In this document: piece after piece, positions 48,551 through 60,686 of the stretch
How the letters are laid out: each line of letters opens with the position of its first letter
Position numbering within the stretch: the stretch's first letter is position 1
Source of the DNA: Diadema setosum
Lineage: Eukaryota; Echinodermata; Echinoidea; Diadematoida; Diadematidae
Direction: 5' to 3'
Assembly: GCA_033980235.1 (NCBI GenBank)
Contig: CM067066.1
Location: 30,584,680 to 30,648,679, forward strand
Length of the DNA: 64,000 nt
The notes under the pieces: generated by a model
What the model was told of the DNA's origin: nothing
Databases searched by the model: none
The model's input: only the letters and a program-made list of their open reading frames with translations
Position numbers and translations under genes: made by a program

Positions 48551-48768
48551 GGTTGCGAACATCAGGGCAATTACCCCCGAGGCAATTATCCCCTCCCCCA
48601 GCTAAATACAGGTTAGTCATAAGGTTAGAGTAAATATTAGGGTTATGGTTAGGTTTAGGGTATAGAGTTTGGGTTAGGGTTAGGATTAGGATCAGTATCA
48701 GGATTAGGGTCAGGGGAAGGGTCCGGGGTAATTGCCCAGGGGGTAATTGCCCTAGACCCGGTTGCGAA
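48551..48768. mobile_element. MITE-like element with telomere-like core (candidate)
   Basis: A 9-bp direct repeat GGTTGCGAA lies at 48551-48559 and 48760-48768, as a target duplication would. Just inside are inverted motifs: AGGGCAATTACCCCC starting at 48564, and its reverse complement GGGGGTAATTGCCCT ending at 48753. A second, inner copy of the motif sits at each side. The core (about 48,640-48,720) is a run of GGGTTAGGGTTAGG-like units resembling decayed vertebrate-type telomere repeat. No ORF. An 8-9-bp duplication would fit hAT or Mutator-type transposition, but the family is not identified. Confidence 0.5.
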
Positions 48769-48872
48769 ACCATTACCATAATTAAGAGGCATGCAATAAG
48801 ACAGAGTGGAGAAAATTGAGTGAACAGAGCGAGACGGCTAGCCTCGAGCGGTCAGTTTGCATCAGCAACGGA

Positions 48873-49319
48873 CTAATGCCTACACTCAGTTAGTGAATTT
48901 AAATTTGTGATTTCGGCAAGAAATATGACACATTTATACTCACAATTTAACGACACAGTTTCAAGAGAGCAGACTTGGAAGCGATATAAATCATGGTCAT
49001 CACTCTTGCCGTTCAGAGTTTTGTGTTCGTATAAAGTGGGATGATGAATTATGGCTTTTGTGGAATGTCCGCTCTGACCAGCATATTTTGTAAATGTGAT
49101 GCGATTCCGTTTTCGATTCGATGGGTCTTCGACGCATAAGGCCAGTCTTCGTAGTGTAATATCATAATTATATAGTAGGTTTTGTTGTATGCCACCATAC
49201 AGTAGGCGATGCGATTTTGTTTTCCATTCGATGGGTCTGCAGTATTTACAAAGTCGGCAGTCGCCTAAAATTACGGTGACTTGCATTGCAGTCGTCGTGT
49301 GCGTGGTTGTTGCCGGCAA
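48873..49319 (-). other. Unassigned 148-codon open frame, possible transposon fossil
   Basis: An uninterrupted minus-strand frame from an ATG to a stop in AT-rich surroundings. No domain is recognised. It contains two diverged copies of a 31-bp direct repeat (49098-49128 and 49208-49238, about 28 of 31 matching) on which its sequence partly depends. It might be chance, an exon of an unknown gene or the remnant of a transposon protein. Confidence 0.2.
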
Positions 49320-50480
49320 TGAAATAGAATTTGATGTATCCAGTCACTAATTCATTCATTCATGCATTCATCCATCCATTTCCATATCCAATAATAATAC
49401 ACAATTATTGCTACGTGGGACTAACAATTTGTACAAGAAGGTGGGAGTTTCATAAAGCAAATACAAACAAACGTATAACAAAAGTATCATACATGTATAC
49501 ACACCTGCCACTTCAAGCACATTATGAACCCACGTAATATACAAATAATTTGATCTTCAGGAAATCACTTTGAGTTGAAATAGCACTAGCTAGCAGCGAA
49601 TATGGATACGAATATAATGATATATGAAGCAACGTCGTGACTGTCTTTGTGGATTACAGTATGGTTGTTGTAGTTTTCTTGTTAAAGAGTGCTGCAGAAT
49701 TTCTTTATTATGTCTCTTTCTTTAATTCTTATGAAACCTGGACAGTACTACCAAATTACTGCTATCATGTATCATATCACTATCATTATACGTATTATGA
49801 TCAATTTTGATGATAAAAGCAGACAACTTGACTCTTTTACTCCAAAAAGTACCTCCTAAACTGCATCTAATATGTCGTAATTGAAACTGATGACAAATTG
49901 TCATATATCGAGTTACGTAAAGAAGCACTGAAATGATCAATGTTTTAAGAGTAGCCATGACAAAGGAAATGGAACCGCCTTCGTATATCAGACTTTCTGA
50001 ACATTTTTTGTTTGTTTGTTTGCAACATCATCATTTGGTGCATTTGTTGTTCAAAGATATAAACTCACACGTTTTGGGGGATACATACATCATGTTTATG
50101 TGCATATACGCAATAAAAATGTCTAAAGGGAAGCTATATCCGTATATCGCTTTACAATTAATCATATATACGCACAAACAAGTCGGCACACGCGCACACA
50201 TTAATAACAAAGCTATAAACAGTCCAAGATCATCGGTTCGGAAGATTCATATCTCTTATTCTTGTCACTGATATCCCAATACACAGGATGAAGAAGGTTC
50301 AAACAAACAAAATGGCACATTTATGGATATATTGTTATCTATGAATGAGATATTTCGAAGGGGGGGGGGGGTGGAGGTAGGATTTAGAATTGGAGAATTC
50401 CCCACCGTCCGCTGGAATCATTTCAGACAAACCATGAGACAGATCAAAGAGAGACACAAGGCTATTATTATACATACAAG

Positions 50481-50498
50481 TACACACACACACACACA

Positions 50499-50546
<48 letters not shown>
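50481..50546. repeat. (CA)n microsatellite
   Basis: About 32 CA units. Confidence 0.9.
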
Positions 50547-50547
<1 letters not shown>

Positions 50548-51005
50548 GAGTGAGTTCACACAATCGAACACAATGCTGTATATTCGTGCACATGGCTGCA
50601 TGGTGCTTGTATAGGAGCTGACTTTTTCGCTCATCCCCAGATACATAGACCTGAGAAGGATCAATATCTTGATTTCGCGCTCTGTCTGACGTCACTGGTA
50701 CTGTTTGCATTTTGATATGAAAGTATATCAAAGTAAACCACCGAGGGCTAACGGACTATCAGCTCCTACAAATACACAGACGATTATCTCCTTCAGGCTA
50801 ATCGGTATATAGAGCCTCCGATGTCAAGACAGAGTTCTGCTTTCATGAGAAATTATATGTGTTCGAGGAAAAGCGGACGCATGTGTATGTACAGACATAT
50901 CTTTCCGAGATTTTTCTTATGTAAATTGAACTTTTTTTTCTCTCAATGAAAACTCTTTCACGCTATTTTCTTTTCATAAGCTAGATAAAAAAAAAATTGA
51001 TTACC

Positions 51006-51050
51006 CGCGCGCACACACACACACAACCCATATACGCACACACACACCCA
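51006..51050. repeat. (CA)n microsatellite
   Basis: Two CA runs separated by CCCATATACG. Confidence 0.75.
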
Positions 51051-51608
51051 AGGCCCATTTACACTTGCTTTGAAAAATCGCGATTTTTCTAAAATCACGC
51101 ACTTTTGTCATGGACTTAATGCGTGATTGCAATTATATTGATAAACATCAAGCAAAACCACACAAAAATACAAGAAAAATTACGTTTAAGTCAAAGCCGA
51201 TGTGGAAGTAGGAAGGTGAGATTTCACCTCCCTGATCTACGTGACTGGAACCTCCACAATGTCTGCTGGAAACTCTTTGCTCTAACTCTGTCCTGCGGTC
51301 AGAGCTGGGAGAAAATAGCCGTCGAATAAACTGAATTAGTCTACAAACTCTGAATAAAGGTACGAACTATTTGTTGTCAAATGCCCATTGAAGACCAAAA
51401 CATTCAAATCAATAGGACATGTATACAAAGATTAAGAAAGCTAACTCGAACGTACAGCGAAGAATAATAAGATTTTAAGAAACCTTTCAAAATCTTAAAA
51501 GTTCATACATCAACACTGACGATGTATTCAAAAATCGTGGCAGATGTCAGTGTTGGTGATAAAAGCACACTCGCACTTATCACGTCCCTAATGAGTTGCG
51601 ACGCCATT

Positions 51609-51631
51609 CCCCCCCCCCCCCCCTCTCTCTT
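51609..51631. repeat. Poly(C)-(CT)n
   Basis: About 15 C followed by CTCTCTCT. Confidence 0.75.
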
Positions 51632-51679
51632 TCAGTTTATGAACAGATCACTTCTTGGACAACGAAACGTAAAATATCC

Positions 51680-51680
<1 letters not shown>

Positions 51681-51729
<49 letters not shown>

Positions 51730-51736
51730 CATATAT
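51681..51736. repeat. (TA)n microsatellite
   Basis: About 26 TA units; it abuts the interspersed repeat that follows. Confidence 0.9.
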
Positions 51737-51900
51737 AGAGTGCGAGAAGGAGTCTCGACCATTTACAGCACCAGTGTAGCTCCTTCATTATTTATATTCA
51801 GTGCGAGAAGAAGAGCATTCGTGGACGTAGCTAGTGATCAACGTGCGTGTTTATTGCCGAGCTTTCGGTCTCGTTAGGACCTTCATCAGGGCATCTTTAT
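51737..51900 (-). mobile_element. Interspersed repeat with hammerhead-like boxes (candidate)
   Basis: The segment lies between two TA microsatellites. On the minus strand it reads CTGATGA (51889-51883), then A, a GGTC/GACC stem with a 7-base loop, then GAAA (51866-51863). These are the conserved boxes of a hammerhead ribozyme in the right order around stem II. A near-duplicate phrase AGTGCGAGAAG occurs at both about 51739 and 51801. Hammerhead motifs are known in Penelope-like retroelements and related small repeats. Stems I and III are not convincing here and one extra A sits next to stem II, so catalysis is unproven. Confidence 0.4.
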
Positions 51901-51918
51901 ATATATATATATATATAC
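51898..51918. repeat. (TA)n run
   Basis: Ten TA units that border the interspersed repeat. Confidence 0.75.
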
Positions 51919-52566
51919 AGAGAGAGGGACAGAGAAAGAGAGGAAGATGGTGGCGTTGAGAACAATCTTTGCCCACAATAATTATTCAATATTATATTTT
52001 TCCTCGCAGTAATGAACCGTCTCACCCATGCTCGGTAGAGTGAAACAAAACTGGAATAAAGAAATTTATGTATCGTCGGCAGTACATGACATCAATTTGA
52101 CATAGCAACGCTTTGTGCGTTCTTGCATTGATGCACATTATGTGTTTATGTGTGAATGTGTGCCGTGTTAGTGTTATGCACTATTTATGTTAGCATATAT
52201 ACGAAGGTATAAAGAAGGAGCTACGTGTAAGTCAATACAGTTGCCGCAGAGCTATAAATTGTTTATGATTACACAAAATACAAACATAACATTTGACGTG
52301 TTCGCTATATTGATGTTCAGTCATTTGGAACAAACTATGTTCCAGACCCAGATCTACATTGAGAAATGCAAATGCCCAGCTTAAATCAGTTTGAAAGCAG
52401 GTTTTACGATTGTTGGAGATAATATAAACACAGACGTCATCACATTACGACAAATAGAGCCTCGTGTTGGTAAACATTGATAAACAATCTGTCGCCTGCT
52501 CTGGAATGCATTCTAAATCACAGTCAGTCTCCAATTCACTCCCCCACCCCACTCCACCCCATCTGC

Positions 52567-52624
52567 ATCTCTCTCTCTCTCTCTCTATCTCTATCTCTCT
52601 CTCTCTGTCTCTCTCTCTCTCCCT
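52567..52624. repeat. (CT)n microsatellite
   Basis: CT run with TATCT and TGTCT interruptions. Confidence 0.85.
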
Positions 52625-52776
52625 GTGAGTAATACTCTTGACTGCTGCTTGGAACAAAACTGACAAATATTATTTGAACAAAATGCTGGAGGGACGAGAT
52701 AAATTTGCATTCTAAAGTCTGTGAAAATATTTGGAAAAGAAAGATATGATTCATGTATGGTTACATCCCCATTCAT

Positions 52777-52796
52777 ACACACGCACACACACACAC

Positions 52797-52838
<42 letters not shown>
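52777..52838. repeat. (CA)n microsatellite
   Basis: CA run with ACTCAC and ATACAC interruptions. Confidence 0.85.
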
Positions 52839-54850
52839 ATCGCACCCATATGCATGTAATTATTATATCATGTTATAACACATATACACTGCATGTATAA
52901 TTATGATGATATACTTATACAATTTTATACATATTACAAACTTAATCTGAGAAATGGTTTGCCCAAGGAAATATCTCCTTCTTGGTTAGTGAACATGAAG
53001 TGCGGTATGATAATGTGGAATTCATAATCATGTTTGTGCTTAGTTTGCTCTTCGTGTAATAGAGGAATGTTTAAAAAGAAAGATTTAACAGAATCAGTTG
53101 CTTATGTTTATGGGGGATCAGTAGTGGGCATATGTCCTGGTCAAGTAGTGACTGGTTTTCCTGTTATTTTTCTTCTTATTTCTTTATAAATTCCAAGTGA
53201 GGTATGTTTCATTGTTATTTTCTTTACATACTTTTTGTTTAGCAAATAATTATATATTGTACAAAATGTGATCGTAATACACGTTGCAATTGGTTTTATG
53301 TCTGATTTGTGAATTATTTGAAGGAAATCAAATAAAGATTTGAGGAAGAAAAAAAATGACTTCATTTGATTTGCGAACATGCATGATTTGGACATAAATG
53401 GATTAAAGTAAACATGTACAAATGTGAAACAAAAGCCATACAGTTCTGATTTTGGTTCAATGTTAGTGAAAATGACGATGTTCTACCGTTCCTCTGACGT
53501 AGCTCCGGTAGTCGAAGCCAGCTTGAACAAGGAGTGGATTTTGCCTTTAATTTGGCGTCGCGGACCCCAAGCTGTTCGGGCTTTGGTCTTGTATATTGTG
53601 TACGGCCAAGGTTAAGATTCTCCAAAGCCCTACTTTATATCAAAGAGGGTATGATGACGCTAGAGCTGTCAATGTTAGCTTCACAAGCTATCATTCCTAA
53701 TCAACTTGGTGTCTGTTTTGATACTAGCAGCATTAGATGTATTGAAACTGGTGCTGATGATTTACAAGGTAGATGAACAAGATATCCAAAGAAAATGAAA
53801 ATCTGCTCATACACTGAAGACACTTCCCGTACATATAGAAAATTGAATAAATTTGTTGACGATCATGCCATAATAGTTTCCGTTTTCTTAGGTCTGTGCT
53901 GATTTATCCGCGAACGGCGGCGATCAACACACACATGACTCACAAAAGTGATTTTACATAGAATAATTTATATAAACGAGACTGATTAAGTCAGGAGATG
54001 CGATTTATATGACATTGTAGAGGGATCCCTATTCTGTGTAGTCCATTGCCATTTTAGTTTGCGTCTGAGAATTTAGCTTGATTTCGTCAGAGTTGTGATA
54101 TGGCTTATGCACTGAAAAAAGAAGTTGGTCCATAATATCGCACATCAGTATGCATTTCTGCATCTAACTACAAAGCCCCAACCATTTAATGATTGAACAG
54201 AATGTAGCAATGACAGACTTCATTTTCTCTGAAGACTGCACGGCAGAGCATACATATATTTCCTAGAATAAGTTATCATATAGAAATAAAACCCATGCGG
54301 TTATTTATATAAAAGATGAGCTTACTCTTTGGTATAGTTCAAGAATTCTAAGAAAACGTTTGACTTAATTCGTTTTGTTAACAAGAGTATAAGAAAATGT
54401 ATAGTAATATGTATGAGAAAGGAGTTCACGGAAACTCATTAGGGAGAATAAGTAAGACTCTTGTGTTTAAAACATATATTGGATCAAATATGCCCCATTT
54501 GCCTAGTAATCATGGTTTGAGGTGCAATTACAGCGCAAAATGATAATTTCTGAGAAATCAGCGAAGAGGGGGATAGGCGTGAAGGGAAAATGAATGGAAA
54601 GACTGTCAATCCAGGGGCGTTTGTTCAATACCGCACTCATCAGCCTTTCCCCGTTAATCAAGAGTGACGTCACAATAAGCCTTCATGGAACTGGCATCGT
54701 CAGTGGCTGTCACCTGATTCCATGGCTGATATCAATCTCAGTATAGAAGTCTAGGGCAGCCGATAAACAGTCATTTAGCCGTGGTAATGTCGTGAGCAAA
54801 ACCCTCCAAAGGTGACATTTGTAAATAATGGAAATGATTGATCCTTATTG

Positions 54851-54883
<33 letters not shown>
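54851..54883. repeat. (CA)n microsatellite
   Basis: About 15 CA units. Confidence 0.8.
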
Positions 54884-56550
54884 CATCGTACATTGATACA
54901 CACATGTATCTGAATGAGTGAGTGCAAATCAACCTTCCTTATCTAATAAGTTAATCATTGAGTGGCATGTAATAGCGGAGAAGCGCTGATCGGAACAGAA
55001 TCAAATTGTAGCGTTTAAGATGACAACTCATTCTAGACACATCATGAAAAGCGACGCAGTATTAATAATCTCAATTTCATCATGTATAGGCGAGTATTGA
55101 GATTACGCCGGCTGCACGACGCTTGTTCGCTCGTCGCCCCCTCTGACATTTCTATGGGCTGTGAAAATGAGGAATTATGAGGAAGCGAAATGGCGATATG
55201 TTCCGATGAACTGATATGTCTTCAGCTCATTCGTTTACTTTTGCATCTGTCTTTTAGTGGACCCAGTAAATCGTTGTAGTAATTAGAAATAACAGTTCAT
55301 GTTACATCATTGGCCTCATCTATCTCAGACTCATTATATTAAGAGCGTCAATCAATTCTGCCGTTAGTAAACGGAGTCATTCTCGTGAGAATTTGGCCTA
55401 GTAGGTCTAGAATTACAAGTACAAGAGTTGCACAGAAAAGTGATCATTCGGAAACAAATAATATATATGTCCCATTCATTGTGTACAAAATGGGAACGTG
55501 TGTGTGTGTGTGGGGGGGATCTTTCTTGATAACAGGGAGTTTGTGACAACAAAGTACGCTTACACGTTTTTTTTTTTTTTTTGAGATAGCAAACATTCAT
55601 GTCCTCTAGATTTTTTTTTAATTGAAAAAAAAAAAACCCCAACAAAACAACAGCAGCAGAATCCTCGTCACTGTTGCATGTATACACCACTCATTTGATT
55701 AACCAATGACGATGGAAATTTGAACTCTGGTAAATTAAAAACCAAAGAGCTGCATCCATTTTTCCTAGAAATAAAAGGTCTTGAAGACATAAAGCTCACG
55801 GCGCAATCACACAACGGAAAAGAGGGCGCCCTCAGAAAAAAAACAACAACAACAACTCCAACATCTTAACTTCAGGATACCAGGGAGCTGCGCGGGGGAT
55901 GTGAAGGCAAGTAATTGGCCTTGGGCAGTGAGTGGTCCGGGGAAAATGTCAAGAGGAGACAACTACGGGCCACAGCGCGTGGAGGAGTTCGGTCGCGGTT
56001 GTGGCGCTTCCGCGATGTCTCTTGCGAGGGAGACAAGCGTGTCATATTTCATCTCTGGCGGTACAATGTATCAGCAGCATTTGAATGCAGCATCAGAAAT
56101 GGCGTGCCGACGCGTGGTTGGTGTATGTGTGCTTTCGACGGCGTCGCTAAGAAGCGGTACATGACTGTATAGTTCTCTTTCGAAAATGAGGTTGAATATG
56201 GAACAGAAATGTGATCGCGTTCGGGTAAATGATTCAACATGCTGAGAAATCCCTTCAACCCGTTTGAAATGATTACTTTTGCTCAAAACACGCCTCGTTC
56301 ATGGATACACATCTTCTGTTATGTTTGCAGCACCTTAAATTGGTCGAGAATTCATGAAAGGTCAAACGAACATCAATCTAGAGACTAATTTCATGAATTG
56401 TCTTAATGCTAAACGCTTGCACAAGTAGAAATAAAAACTTTTATACATTATTCTGAAACAAAGCTCCACTTTGAAGTAAATATGATCACAAATGGAAAAG
56501 GCTTGGATTTTTTTTTTATGTATGCCTATAGAATTCTAGAAACAAAGCCC

Positions 56551-56573
56551 TTTTTTTTTGGGGGGGGGGGGGG
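56551..56573. repeat. Poly(T)-poly(G) run
   Basis: Nine T followed by 14 G. Confidence 0.8.
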
Positions 56574-56989
56574 ATTGAAATCTAACATTAGAGTTGTAGA
56601 AACCAGAGCCGAAAAAAAAAATACCGCTATTCTTCTTTTTCTCTAAAGCCAGACTTGGACTTTTGCCTACTTTACTCCCGTTTCCAAGGAATGTGACCCT
56701 GCATCAAAAACTTCATAATCATATGCTATCTTTATCTACTCAGTTTCCTTTCTCTTATATACCTACTGCTATTTTAAGATTTAAAGTGACAATCAAAGAA
56801 ATGTTACAAGGATGACAGATGCGGAGCTGGCTCTTCTTTCATTTTATGCTGGTTGCAATTTGTCTGTCGAGTGTCCGCGTGAACATTGATTTGCACGTGA
56901 GTATTATTTTGTCTTGCTTTCCATTACGTGAAAGCAATACCAGACTTATTTCATTTCAGGCAATATAAAAAAAATGACGTGAAGTAGAG

Positions 56990-56991
56990 AT

Positions 56992-57042
<51 letters not shown>

Positions 57043-57048
57043 GGGGGC
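56990..57048. repeat. (GA)n and poly(G)
   Basis: GA run of about 20 units, then GGTGGGGGGGGG. Confidence 0.85.
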
Positions 57049-58159
57049 GAGGGGAGCTGGGCATCTTTGCCTAACAGAAACCCCCTAGAAAGTCGATCGA
57101 GTCAGGATTGTATGGAATGGCAGGGTGAAAAAAGTTAATCATCATCTGTGAAACCCGTTTCTAAACTTTAAACAGCATCCGTGGGTATTTTGTATCTATG
57201 TAAAGAGGAATTCAAAGGAAAATGAGCAAGAGAGAAAAAGAAACGTCGAGATTCTGACAGGACGTTGAGTGTATACGTGCCTAACTATACCTAGGTATAC
57301 TCTTACATGGCTGACATTTAACGGTGTTAGTAAGAATACCGTCTGCTCTAATTGATCGATTGTTATCGATCTTCACTTTTGCCTTCTCTCGTTCCCGGAG
57401 CAATCTTGGCTCAGATTTTTTTGTCCTTCTTTTTTTTTTCTATTGTTGTTTGTAAGGGAGGGCGTAAGGGGCATTTATTAAAAGGCGGAAATGTTCCATC
57501 AAGTTTGATTGATTGCTTCGTGGGAAGGGCCATCGTTTGCGATACAATTATTAGCCGACTGTGGTGGCGTACGAAAGAATAGGCTGCAACAAAACATTAT
57601 TCGCGCATGGCGGGATCACGTAGAAGAGTGGGAAGTTGCTTCTCAAAGAACGGCGTTCTTTTTTTGTTTAAACAATAAAAAATTATTCTATTTGCTTATA
57701 GACCCTTACAATTGCCCTGTTCCTCTTTTATTCAGGGAGTACTTACTAAAGAAATGGGATTTTATTATACAGCAAGTTGAGTTCAGCGCATTTTCTAAAC
57801 CCAGCTATAAATGACAAAAAAAAAAAAAATCTCATTGAAATTGTATTCTTAATGATTATATAGAAATTCTTCTTCTTCTTCTACTTCTTCTGGTTAAGTC
57901 TGCCTCCTTCAGTAAGCTGAAGATTCTTGCAGACCGCGTTATTTACATTATAATACAGTTTATTTACAGATATTTACAAGCACAGAGATAGTAAATATGC
58001 AGAAGAAAGACTAGCCACTCTTATCAACCGTCAGTCGAATACGGAATGCTCCCATAGTTTTGCTTTTGATCAAACTCGACTGGGAGTAAGGAAAAAAAAT
58101 AAGGCATCCTGTATTACTTGTAACTAATTGTCATTTCATGGACAAATTGAGTCATGCAG

Positions 58160-58192
58160 AGAAAGAGAGAGAGAGGGAGAGAGAGAGAGCGC
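58160..58192. repeat. (GA)n microsatellite
   Basis: GA units with GGGA interruptions. Confidence 0.75.
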
Positions 58193-58285
58193 GGGTTTAG
58201 ATGTGTGTTAAAAGTTACATTTCAGAAATGTGACATCTAGTTAATTATGATTGACAGGGGCAATTGCAGAAACATATCGCTGTTG

Positions 58286-58441
58286 TGTTAAAGACTCGCG
58301 TGCGCGCGTGCGCGCGTGCCCGCACGTGTGTGTGTGTGTTTGTGTGAGTGCATAATGTGTGTGAGTGTGTGGGTTAGTGTGTGTGTTAGCAAGCCTGTGT
58401 GTACATGTCAGGATGTGTGTGTGTGTGTGTGTGTGTGTGCG
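58286..58441. repeat. (CG)n/(TG)n compound repeat
   Basis: Starts with alternating GCGCGCGTGCGCGCGTGC, then TG-rich units ending in a pure TG run. Strong Z-DNA-forming potential. Confidence 0.85.
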
Positions 58442-58630
58442 ATTTAATTTAGTAATCACTGAGTTCAGTATGTTTGATCACTCATCCGCCTGTTCACTTG
58501 GTTTCGTCGAAACAGTTTTTTTTTTTAAGAAAAGAAAAAAAATGACAATAACATCACTTTGCTGTCCTTTCTGTCACTGTCACTACTTAGTGCTCTTGAT
58601 ACTGCTTTCATCGTAATCATGCTCGTTGGT

Positions 58631-58639
58631 TTATATATA

Positions 58640-58711
<72 letters not shown>

Positions 58712-58735
58712 GAGAGAGAGAGAGAGAGAGAGAGA
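58631..58735. repeat. (TA)n-(GA)n microsatellite
   Basis: About 37 TA units directly followed by about 12 GA units. Confidence 0.9.
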
Positions 58736-58872
58736 ACTACGTACATGATTTATACACACCCATGCTCGCGTATATGCACAAACCAATGCTGCGCATGCTC
58801 ATCGTTATGATAATGTCTTCCCCTCGTGCAATGAGAAATCTGAGCTGTTATAATCAACACTGGCAAATATAC

Positions 58873-59112
58873 CTTGCAAAAGATGATTTCATTTAAGTAT
58901 TCTGTGCAAAATGCAGCATTCTCGCTAGACAGTGATGCGAAACGCGCCACACTCTGGTCTGCAGACACAAACCCTTGTAGGTCGTACAAGTGGTCTGCGC
59001 CAAAAAGCCTGTAATAATATAGGCACACATTATCCACCATATGCTCTGTAAATCCCATAGGCCATGGTACTTCCTGAGACCCTGAAACTCCGACAAGGGC
59101 TTGTGTAAACTA
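58873..59112 (-). other. Unassigned candidate coding exon
   Basis: An open minus-strand frame with protein-like composition: QEVPWPMGFTEHMVDN, YYYRLFGADHLYDLQG, FVSADQSVARFASLSS, then FCTEYLNEIIFCK. It ends at a good donor, AAG|gtatat (exon end 58873). A possible acceptor TTTCAG|GGTCTC lies about 59,058; otherwise the frame is open to a TAG near 59,113. I do not recognise a family. The residue mix is unlike the low-complexity frames around it. It could be an exon of an unknown gene or of a transposon. Confidence 0.25.
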
Positions 59113-60109
59113 AATCTGATCAACAGAGGATACAGATACATTGGTAAATGGAACCAGAGTGAATCTTGAATACTGCCATCTATTGGTTGTTTCAATGTCA
59201 GGTGACCGAATTCGCAACCATGTACCTGCCACGATCAGACGTACTGTATGCAAAATAATAATGAAATGCAAAGCCAATGTCAGTTCATGCACAGAATGCA
59301 TTTCAGTATTAATTGTAATTGAAGCACGCTTCATCAGAATCACTTACGAATGAGAATCTAGACTCAAGATTATCTTGTTACTTAAACAGCAGTGAATAAT
59401 TTCTTGATTCCCTCAGGATTATTATTAAACTAATAGTGCTAAAATAAACAGTTCTGATTGTAGAAGCTAGAATGAACCTGCTACATCAACTACACCTGAA
59501 GTAAGATGCAAAAGCAAAAGTGCTGTTTGGAGATTTACAGCTTACGACCACTAATCAAGTAACCAGGTGAATAAACAAAGTTCACTTTCGGGGCCTCAAT
59601 GTCTTTTTCCATCTGAGGTGCACTAATTAATGCAACAAATTGAACATGTAGTACTGGATAAGGACACCGTTCCTACTGAGATCTAATCATCAGTGCAACA
59701 AGTAACAAACAGACGCACCAGTAAGTTATTCGATACAACCGTCGGGTTGTTAAGTTTTTACTGCTTAATTCGAAGTCATTTCTCCAACGCCAGTGTGCTA
59801 CCCTTCATCAAAATCTTAAGTCTATCAACTAGATTGGCCGGTGACCAACAGTGAGGGCGCAAATCAATATATTCAGTTTGGAAGAATGAGCTGCTTGCAC
59901 TGCACACGAAATCAGTAAAAAAAGAGACAAGAATAATGTCGGAGATCGTTTGATGAAAATCATTCTTTACCCGACATCTTTATTACAGCCAAGAAATAAT
60001 ATTAGAATAAGAAATCTCAGTTTTTACGAATCAAAAGCACGCAATAATGTTGCTATACTCAAATGAAGCTCAAATTCAATTCAAACTCAAATGAAACTTT
60101 TTTTTTTAA

Positions 60110-60530
60110 TAAGTGTCGCAGAGAACACGAGATTATTTCTCGCCTTCTAGATTTTTTAAGGTCTAAGCAGACAACAAGGCGAGAATCGAGATCTCATCTT
60201 CTTGACTTCAGGGGGCCGAAAAGACAACATAGAAGATCGCATCTTCTGTTTCTCGACCTCTTGGATCCGTGTGAAGGCGAGAAGGTGAGTTTTGATACCA
60301 CGTCTGCTGAATTTCTCAACTCTGAAAGAATGAGCATGATGAGAGGGCGAGATAATCATATCATTATGGGATCTCTTCTTCTTGCCTTTTCGGAGCCTCG
60401 AAATCTAGAAGACCAGATATCTCTAATCCTGCATACTCGCCTTCTCAGACCCGCAAAGGGCGAAAAGGCGATGAATGATCTCGACTTCTCAGTGTTTATT
60501 ATAAACAAAGGGAAATCATATTACGTTAGT
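60110..60530. repeat. Degenerate tandem repeat with GGCGAGA/TCTCGCC dyads
   Basis: Units of roughly 55-65 bp recur, each with TCTCGCCTTCT or its reverse complement AGAAGGCGAGA (near 60137, 60176, 60276, 60343, 60446 and 60469). The dyads make parts of the region fold into imperfect hairpins. It also yields open frames on both strands (156 codons plus, 67 codons minus), which I attribute to the repeat and not to a gene. Confidence 0.5.
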
Positions 60531-60686
60531 TAGAAAATACCGAGTGTTACGCAAAAGTCCTATTATTTTTGTATCTTTGCACTACGTGAAGTCTTGCATT
60601 TTCATCACCCTCTAAAAGCCTCTTATTTTACTCTACGTTCGAAATTCCATGAGCATTCCAGCTAGCCGCGGATGCACGTCACAAGC

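Larger units (their letters stand above)
49320..51680. other. Intergenic, no gene recognised
   Basis: AT-rich with CA repeats and C and G runs. No exon signal. Confidence 0.65.
51919..58630. other. Intergenic, no gene recognised
   Basis: AT-rich sequence with CT, CA, GA, G and T runs. Open frames at 53424-53776, 55901-56172 and 57352-57814 have no recognisable domain. The one at 55,901 lies in a CpG-denser patch. Confidence 0.6.

Noticed and set aside
48640..48720. True chromosome end
   Set aside because: The TTAGGG-like units are few, degenerate and followed by ordinary sequence, so this is interstitial and not a telomere.
55901..56172. Two overlapping 85-87-codon frames in a CpG-denser patch
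   Set aside because: No family recognised and no convincing splice sites. Overlap in two frames suggests GC-driven openness.
60063..60533. 156-codon plus-strand frame as a gene
   Set aside because: It coincides with the dyad-rich tandem repeat, which also opens the opposite strand. There is no domain.
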